DNA from: Xenopus tropicalis
Taxonomy: Eukaryota; Chordata; Amphibia; Anura; Pipidae
NCBI RefSeq assembly: GCF_000004195.4
Contig: NC_030677.2
Coordinates: 62,998,222 to 63,062,221 of the forward strand
DNA: 64,000 bases
Direction: 5' to 3'
Of the stretch, positions 57,871-64,000 are shown in pieces. Position numbers and translations under genes: made by a program. The notes below the pieces were generated by a model that saw nothing but the letters and a program-made list of their open reading frames with translations, was not told the origin of the DNA and ran no database searches. How positions within the stretch are numbered: position 1 is the first letter of the stretch; each line of letters begins with the position of its first letter.

Positions 57871-59080
57871 TTACTATCTACAGTCTGATTTAACTGTTCT
57901 ATTATATTGTATGGTTATATCTATTATATTGTATGATAATAAAAATAAAAGCTAATTCACCTGAATCTACTTGGGCATTTAGTCACACAGATCATCTTTT
58001 TAATGACTGCAGAGGAGACCATTTCCAGATTCAAGTAAATTCTAATTTGCAACTCTTCAGATTCTTGAAACAAAAGCAGATAAGTAGGCTAAATAAGTGT
58101 GATTCAGCTTTAGCTATCAGTGAGATTTAAACGGCCTTGAGAAACAGTCAGTGACAACACAAACACTGTTTTCAGCACATGCAGCCATGCCTTTTGTGTG
58201 ATCCTAATTATGTTTACATAGCAAACTAAAGTAATTTTTAAATTTTTGTTAAACAAAAAAAAAATCCAAGTTTAGAAGAGTATGAATCTTATTGAGCAAG
58301 GTGCTTAGGCTGTACCCTGAAAATGCAATGAAATTAAAGGAAGTTTACATTTCTTTGTATTCCCTAATCCCCCAGGTACAACTTAGACAAACATGACTGG
58401 CTTTCCCTCCCATGATCAACTATGTAACTCACTGCCTAAAGGGAATCTGAAGCCAAAAAAAATATTTCATCTAAACTTACTCAGAGTAATCATCTGAGCA
58501 CATTTGTCATTTACATCTTTACTTTTAGCGGTTTCAGAGATAATTGCACTTTTAGACTGCTAATATTTGATTAAGTGATCAAGTCAGCAAACCTAGGGTT
58601 AACTGAATACAGGAAGTACAGCACATCTTTTGTTGGTTGTATGTATAAATTTCTGGTGATCAAGTTATATTTATGAACTATGCCTTATAGCACTGATTCC
58701 TGGGAATGTGTTTCCCATGGCATTTATGGATTAATGTTAGTCTTTCACTAATTTTGTTTGCATAGATATGACCCTGTGTTTATTCTCACTGACCTTAAGT
58801 GCCAATTGATCTCTGTGTGGAAGGCAAAATAATTTGCCTTTTTAAAATTTAATTTAGTAAAATAAGGCGTAGACACAGTTGGTGCTACTCAATATTGGGC
58901 TGCATTAATTGGGAGTGACTTTATGGGTAAACAAGTTGCAAAATAGAGGCAAACCTTTCAAATTAAAATATGCATAAAGAAAAAATACAGTAAATAAGGA
59001 CATTTAGTGAATCATGTATTTCAGCAAATTAACTAAATGTGGGGGAAAAAATAATAAAATAAAAAAAAGATTACTGCCCT
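57871..59080. other. Unique AT-rich stretch without recognised features
   Basis: An A-run lies at about 58253-58263. No exon or window repeat was recognised up to the poly-A-like tract at about 59045-59069 that precedes the CR1 fragment. Confidence 0.4.
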
Positions 59081-59536
59081 CTGGAAAAGAGGCGCTTGCG
59101 AGGGGACATGATTACTCTGTACAAGTACATTAGAGGGGATTATAGGCAGATAGGGGGATGTTCTTTTTTCCCATAAAAACAATCAGCGCACCAGAGGTCA
59201 CCCCTTTAGATTAGAGGAATGGAGCTTCCATTTGAAGCAGCGTAGGTGGTTTTTCACGGTGAGGGCAGTGAGGCTGTGGAATGCCCTTCCTAGTGATGTG
59301 GTAATGGCAGATTCTGTTAATGCCTTTAAGAGGGGCCTAGATGAGTTCTTGATCAATCAGAATATCCAAGGCTATTGTGATACTAATATCTACAGTTAGT
59401 ACTAGTGGTTGTATTTATAGTTTATGTATGTGAGTGTATAGATTGGTAGGTGTGGGTTAGGTGTGCTGGGTTTACTTGGATGGGTTGAACTTGATGGACA
59501 CTGGTCTTTTTTCAACCCTATGTAACTATGTAACTA
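59081..59536 (+). pseudogene. CR1-like LINE 3' end: ORF2 C-terminus fragment and 3' UTR
   Basis: At 59081 the frame reads LEKRRLRGDMITLYKYIRGD, the same CR1 motif as in the 36985 copy. The block equivalent to GFFTVRAV.LWN.LP is readable around 59240-59300 (TTTTTCACGGTGAGGGCAGT) with frame shifts. The 3' UTR ends TTTTTTCAACCCTATGTAAC followed by a second TATGTAAC unit. The subfamily differs from the 36985 copy in the 3' UTR. It is strongly 5'-truncated, and a family A element sits in its terminal TATGTAACTA repeat. Confidence 0.9.
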
Positions 59537-59926
59537 AAGGTGGCCATACACGGGCCGTCTATAGCTGCCGATATCGGTCCCTTGGACCGATTCGGCAGCT
59601 AATCGGCCCGTGTATGGGGAGAGCAGATCGGCCTGGCCGACCGATATCTGGCCTGAAATTGGCCAGATCTCGATCGGCCAGGTTAGAAAATCTGGTCGGA
59701 TCGGGGACCGCATCGGCTCGTTGATGCGGTCCCCGATCCGACTGCCCCATTGCCGCCCACATAATCCGATCGTCTGGCCCCAGGGCCAAACGATCGGATA
59801 ATTATTTTTTTTACCTAAATGGTCCCCGATATCGCCCACCCGTAGGTGGGGATATCGGGGGAAGATCCGCTCGCTTGGCAACATCGCCAAGCGAGCGGAT
59901 CTGCTCGTGTATGGCCACCTTAACTA
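59532..59926. mobile_element. Family A element: intact transposon composed of consecutive hairpins
   Basis: AACTA flanks the element (59532-59536, 59922-59926). The 16-bp ends AAGGTGGCCATACACG (59537-59552) and CGTGTATGGCCACCTT (59906-59921) are perfect complements. Inside, six hairpins follow one another: 59544-59617, 59632-59682, 59697-59740 (18-bp perfect stem), 59761-59802, 59824-59860 and 59863-59902 (17-bp perfect stem). The element is GC-rich against AT-rich surroundings. Overlapping frames on both strands (118, 87, 76 and 63 codons) arise from the palindromes and are not genes. Confidence 0.93.
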
Positions 59927-60242
59927 TGTAGCAAAAGACAAAACAAATACCAAATATTAATACTCTGTTAAAACAGTTTGATGGCTTTTTGTTTTTAACT
60001 AATCAGGCATTAAATTGCAATAACTGACAAAAATGCATACATGACTTGCAACAACAACCAAAAAAAGACATTATTCCAGACAAAGAATATACCTAATGTA
60101 CTGGTTATATTTTGCTGCTCAGTCTGAACATTTCTGACATTTCAGTTATTTAAGGGAATTACTAGTTCTTTCTGATTACAGTAATTACCAAATACTTAGT
60201 CACTAAAAGAAGAGCATACTTGCTGCATGCAAATTTTTAGAA

Positions 60243-60310
60243 TATAGTTACATAGTTAAGTTGGGTTTAGAAAAGACATTTTTAACCCCTCCAAATAAAC
60301 CCCAGTACAC
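60243..60310 (-). mobile_element. CR1-like LINE extreme 3' tail, minus strand
   Basis: TAGTTACATAGTTAAGTTGG GTTTAGAAAAGAC is the complement of the CR1 tail (GTCTTTTTTCAACCC...ACTATGTAAC) at 59500-59536. Only the tail and some tens of bases remain. Confidence 0.7.
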
Positions 60311-61435
60311 ATTTATCACATATTTGGCAAAATTCTGGTAAAAGAAAAGCATTGATTTTCAAAAAAAGCTGTTTCTTTACTGCGCCTTGCCATATCTTAC
60401 AATTTACTATACTTATGAGGGCAGTATACGCCAATATACAGTTTATAGTTTGTTTTTTTTTACCTGTACTTTCTCCCCCTCTCTCCCCCTTCTATAATGA
60501 GGAAAAACAAATCCCTCATTCCCAAAACCCCATTGCAACCACAGTGTGTTTCAAGCTTTCAGATAAGGAGGAATTTAGTTTACAGATGTTTCATCTGTAG
60601 AATGGTAGTTAGATTAATTATATTCAGTTGATCACTACAACCAATTTGTTGGGAAGTAAAACTTTTTGTTATTTTCAGTCTTTGCCATCTTTGCTATCAG
60701 CCCCTAAGGCAGCAGGGCTAAACTCAGAACTCCTCACCCACGCACTCCTTAATAGAACACTGACAAAAGAATGAAATATGAAATATTTTGTATGATGAAA
60801 TATGTTGGCATCATTAGAAACAAATAGTGTTGCATCATAGTGTAAAGCTGGTTTGTGCACAATGGTTTTCTGGAAGAAATTATCATGGCTTGAGCATGTA
60901 AAGCAATTTGTGCATACTACTGCCTGAGGGATATAAAACAGTTAGGAGTTAGTTGTTTTCACAAGTTATGTATAAAATGAGTTATGAAGCTGTCTGGTTT
61001 GTCTGTAAGTTAATTAAGTTTGTGTGTAAAGTCAATCAGTTTGTGCAGACAGCCTTTCCATAGATAGAATATGTAATTCCTGCAAACAGCTTATTAATGA
61101 CAGAAGCAAGCAATTAATGCATATAACAGATAACTCCTTCATGAATTATTAATTCCTAAAGACAGCTGGGCTGTGAATAAAACAAAGCAGTATAGGAATC
61201 TCTTAAATATACCTGTTTTCCTGTTTTTGGTTGTCCCAAACATAATATATATATATTTATGTCCACTTCTTTTCTACATTGAACTAATGTTCCAGAGAAG
61301 CTTATCTCCATACAGTTTAGATTTCCTACTGGTACACTGTGATATACTGTAAGTTACCTAATAAATGCAATACTCTATATCATATCTCTCCTACTACCTA
61401 ACACCTTTCTTGACCATCCCCCACTTTTTTGGGTT
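60311..61435. other. Unique AT-rich stretch without recognised features
   Basis: A short TA run lies at about 61246-61255. Frames at 60352-60600 (+) and 60675-60860 (-) have no motif. Confidence 0.4.
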
Positions 61436-61590
61436 ATGTAATCAAAGGCATTAAGTTTGCCCAGGTGCAGTAACCCATAACAACCAACCAGCAGGTAGAA
61501 TTAACTGGTCACCTGTTTAAAAGCAAACAACTTATTGGTTTTTATGAGTTAATACTTCTGGGCAAACTTAGCGTCTTTATTACATATGAG
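61436..61590. mobile_element. Foldback element with GTAATcAAAGGCatTAAGTTTGCCCA arms
   Basis: The left arm (61436-61489: TATGTAATCAAAGGC, TTAAGTTTGCCCAGG, GTAACCCATAACAACCAA) is imperfectly complementary to the right arm (about 61535-61590: TTGGTTTTTATGAGTTAA, TGGGCAAACTTAG, TTTATTACATA). The loop contains CAGCAGGTAG and GGTCACCTGTTTAAAAGC. I recall this as a common frog foldback repeat. It is old, judging by the mismatches. Confidence 0.7.
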
Positions 61591-63114
61591 GGTAGGGGTC
61601 TAATGCTGCCTTCTGCTTTTAGATTGCAAAGTCTAAAAAAAAGGATTCTCTTTGCTTCCTCTATAAATCAGTACAGTTTGTACTTTGTATGCCTGATGTA
61701 TATCTCCTTCTACTTGTCCATTTCAGCATATTATTATTGGCAAAGGTATAGGACACTTTGAAAATGCTGGGGACCTTTTTTTTTTTAAAAAAAGTAATGG
61801 GTCTTTAAATTATTTTTTTGGGGTAGGTAAGATATTTTACAAATTCAATACAGTCTTAGATACCTCTTAAGGCTAGCTACAGAAAATGCTTGGCCAGATT
61901 AAATTCAATTAGAAAACATATCTTACAGCTTATCTCTTGAACTCCATTATAATGTATAGGGAAAGCTGGTCCATTATGAGAAACAAAGGCAGTATTAATC
62001 ATTTGAACAGGGCCCAGGGCAAATAGATTAGTAGCTTGAGATGAGGGAAGATGTAGGGTAGATGATTAAAATTGAATCATGGTTCCTTCGAGCTAGTATA
62101 GCAAATGATGAGTAGAGCAGAAGCTGATGAGCGATTAGTAAGGCAAATAAGCCTAGCTGCAGCATTCAAAATGAACTAGAGAAGGAAAATTCATCAAAAG
62201 GGGAAGGTCAACTAAAATAAGGTTAAAATTGCCAAGGTGGTTAATAAATCCCAACTAATTTAAGAAGCTAAAATGATTTAATAGCAATTTCCTTTAGCAT
62301 GATTTAAATTGATGAGTATGTTTAACAAAAAAAACTATAAATGCTTTTACTCTGTGGGTGATACACTCTACCAATACATAATGACTTGAGAATCTTGTGT
62401 AAGCCACATTTCATGACTGGATTGCACACAAATTGTTCAAATCCAATACCACTGTGCCAAAATCACTCCAAATGTGCCAGATATCTTTTTTGTGAGCTGA
62501 CATTTCCTAATGCAGTTTCCCAATCACAGTAACCAAGACTGTTAAGTTTCAGGCATCCCTTTCCTTTCTGTATCTTTTGTGCCGCTCTGTCTATACTACG
62601 CTTCCCCCTTGGCATACAGAGGGTTTGGCTGCTGGCACAGTGACTGAAAACAATTGCAACTCAACTCAATTGCAACTTAAACTCAATAGGATACCACAGG
62701 GGACAAAAGAACAGAATGGAACAGCAAATCAGTTTGAAAAATTATATATCTCTAAATACATTGTTCAAAACTGAAAGAGGTAAATAACGCACAGAAAGGC
62801 TCCTTGCAAAGCATGAGTCCAAATCTATTTTTGCCAGTTCACAAAGGGCTTAATATTGCTCTCCTCTTAAACATTTGAAGAGTGTTACAATGTGTCAGGA
62901 ACCATCCTTTTATTTGTTTTAGCTTGGTGGTTATAGATTTGTGCTGTAGGGAACAGACCAAAAGTCAATCTATATAAAGAGGGTTTTAGTGATAGAGACA
63001 AGCACATACTGTACCGCAAAAACATTTATATTCCCTTGGTTTAGGTGAGAATTATTATACTGTTTGGAAGCCTTATACTATGACCTGGAGAATATTCATA
63101 TTAAACGTATAGTG
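61591..63114. other. Unique stretch without recognised features
   Basis: A T/A run lies at about 61777-61792. CAATTGCAACTCAACTCAAT near 62651 is a local repeat. The plus frame at 62577-62774 has no motif. Confidence 0.4.
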
Positions 63115-63323
63115 GCGATTGATGATGGGCATAGGGGTCATTGGATCAAGTTTTAATTTTATCAATGAGCCAATGCGGTCCCAGATCCGACGGCAAAAAT
63201 AAAACCAGCCTGATCGACTCCTGCCTGATTTTCGGCCAGGTATCTATTGGGAAGGCCCATCAGGGGGCCCCATACATGGGCAGATAAGCTCCTGAATCGG
63301 TCTAAAGGACTCAGATTGGCAGC
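63115..63323 (-). mobile_element. Family A element, minus orientation, truncated
   Basis: GCGGTCCCAGATCCGAC, TTTTCGGCCAGGTATC, CCCCATACATGGGCAGA, CCTGAATCGGTCTAAAGGAC and TTGGCAGCTTA follow the complement of the 59537 copy in order. The hairpins are heavily mutated and the right terminal 30 bp or so are missing, cut by or lost before the family I element. Confidence 0.75.
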
Positions 63324-63659
63324 TTAAAGAAAAGCTATACCCCCAGAATGCATACTTAACCAACAGATAGTTTATATTATGTTAAGTGACCTATTAAATA
63401 ATCTCTCCAAAACGGAATATATATATATATATCAGTAAATATTGCCCTTTTGCATCCTTTCCCCTGAGCCACCATTTAGTGATGGGCTGTGTGCTTCCTG
63501 AGAGATCACATGACCAGAAATATTGCAGCTCTAACTGCAACAGGAAGTAGTGTGGGAGCAAAAGGCAGAAATCCATTAATTGGCTGATGGGCCTAACATG
63601 TATGTGTGCCTTGGCTTGTTTGTGTGCACAGTGAATTCTGTGATCCCAGGAGGTGGCCC
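63324..63659 (+). mobile_element. Family I element, second copy
   Basis: After TTAA (63324-63327) come AGAAAAGCTATACCCCCAGA, GTGACCTATTAAA, GTGATGGGCTGTG, CATGTATGTGTGCCTTGG and CCCAGGAGGTGGCCCTTA, matching the 2272 copy. A short TA run (about 63417-63432) interrupts it. It stops exactly where the family B element begins, so the rest was lost or lies beyond that insertion. Confidence 0.75.
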
Positions 63660-64000
63660 TTAAAGGAACAGTAACACAAAAAAGTGTTTTAAAATAATTA
63701 AAATATAATGTACAGTTGCCCTGCGCTGGTAAAACTGGTAAGTTTGCAACAGAAACGCTACTATAGTTTGTATAAATGAGCTGCTATGTCAACACGGGGG
63801 CAGCCATTGAAGCTGGGAAAAAGGAGAAAAGGCACAGGCACATAGCAGATAACGGTTAAGCTTTGTAGAATACAAAGGGGTTTTATCTGTTATCTGCTAA
63901 GTAACCTGTGCCTTTTCTCCTGTAAATGGCTGCCCCCGTGGCTACACAGAAGCTTTATTTATATAAACTATAGTAGTCTTTCTAAGGAAAACACACCAGT
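63660..64000 (+). mobile_element. Family B piggyBac-like element, cut by the window end
   Basis: TTAA at 63660-63663 is followed by AGGAACAGTAACAC, the left arm with CAGCCATTGAAGC, the loop region near 63873, and the right arm TTATCTGTTATCTGC, AAATGGCTGCCCCC. The right terminus would lie beyond base 64000. Its left edge replaces the expected continuation of family I, which fits insertion into a TTAA inside that element. Confidence 0.88.

Noticed and set aside
59461..59890. Four overlapping frames of 63-118 codons
   Set aside because: Generated by the palindromic family A element and the CR1 tail.

Overview
This window is vertebrate nuclear DNA, and its repeat content points to a clawed frog (Xenopus). 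It is AT-rich, intron or intergenic in character, and has no prokaryotic gene organisation. The repeats are anuran in type: non-autonomous DNA transposons of hAT, piggyBac-like and Harbinger-like kinds, CR1 LINE 3' ends, a tRNA-like SINE, a Tc1/mariner relic, minisatellites and (TA)n/(GATA)n runs. The genus is an inference from recalled Xenopus repeats; no search was run. Family letters below are labels for this window only, not database names.

Families with several copies here: A (ends AAGGTGGCCATACACG, tandem hairpins; 274, 59537, 63115, related end at 26776); B (AGGAACAGTAACACC after TTAA; 38250, 46547, 51916, 63664); C (CAGGGGTCCCCAACC, hAT; 12335, 25431, 35339, 36638); D (GGGATCC...TTATCC; seven copies); E (TGGGGCACATTTACTAATCC; 6291, 31290, 48339); F and G (TAGTGATGAGCG and TAGAGATGTAGCG, hAT; 13820, 33647 and 34756); H (GGGCTGTGGCACACGG with TAA duplication; 17083, 27259); I (CTATACCCCCAGAATG; 2276, 63328); O (28561, 53940); CR1 (2055, 11290, 36985, 59081, 60243); SINE (17025, 19170, 23331, 45822).

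Layout: 0-9 kb holds degraded repeats, a Tc1 transposase relic at 5.8-6.1 kb and a homeodomain-site-rich unique stretch at about 8 kb. 9-20 kb is mostly unique, with CR1, C, F, H and SINE copies and two weak exon-like islands (11.8 and 18.2 kb). 19.9-20.9 kb is a 1-kb hAT element with an internal 34-bp minisatellite, and 29.7-30.1 kb is a 27-bp minisatellite. 31-38 kb is a dense transposon field in which several insertions keep exact 8-bp target duplications. 38.3-44 kb is nearly repeat-free; at its right edge a strong minus-strand splice acceptor leads into a 40-codon open frame. This is the best candidate for a host gene (last exon plus about 4 kb of 3' UTR). 44-64 kb is again intron-like, with a possible conserved non-coding block at 54.4-55.6 kb, a perfect 185-bp inverted repeat at 55.6-56.2 kb, a hAT nested in a hAT at 56.8-57.2 kb, and a CR1 end abutted by a chain-of-hairpins element at 59.1-59.9 kb.

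No complete protein-coding gene, rRNA, tRNA gene or CRISPR array was found. Nearly all longer open frames are chance, minisatellite or transposon frames. The most distinctive structures are the inverted-repeat element at 55.6 kb and the tandem-hairpin transposon at 59.5 kb.
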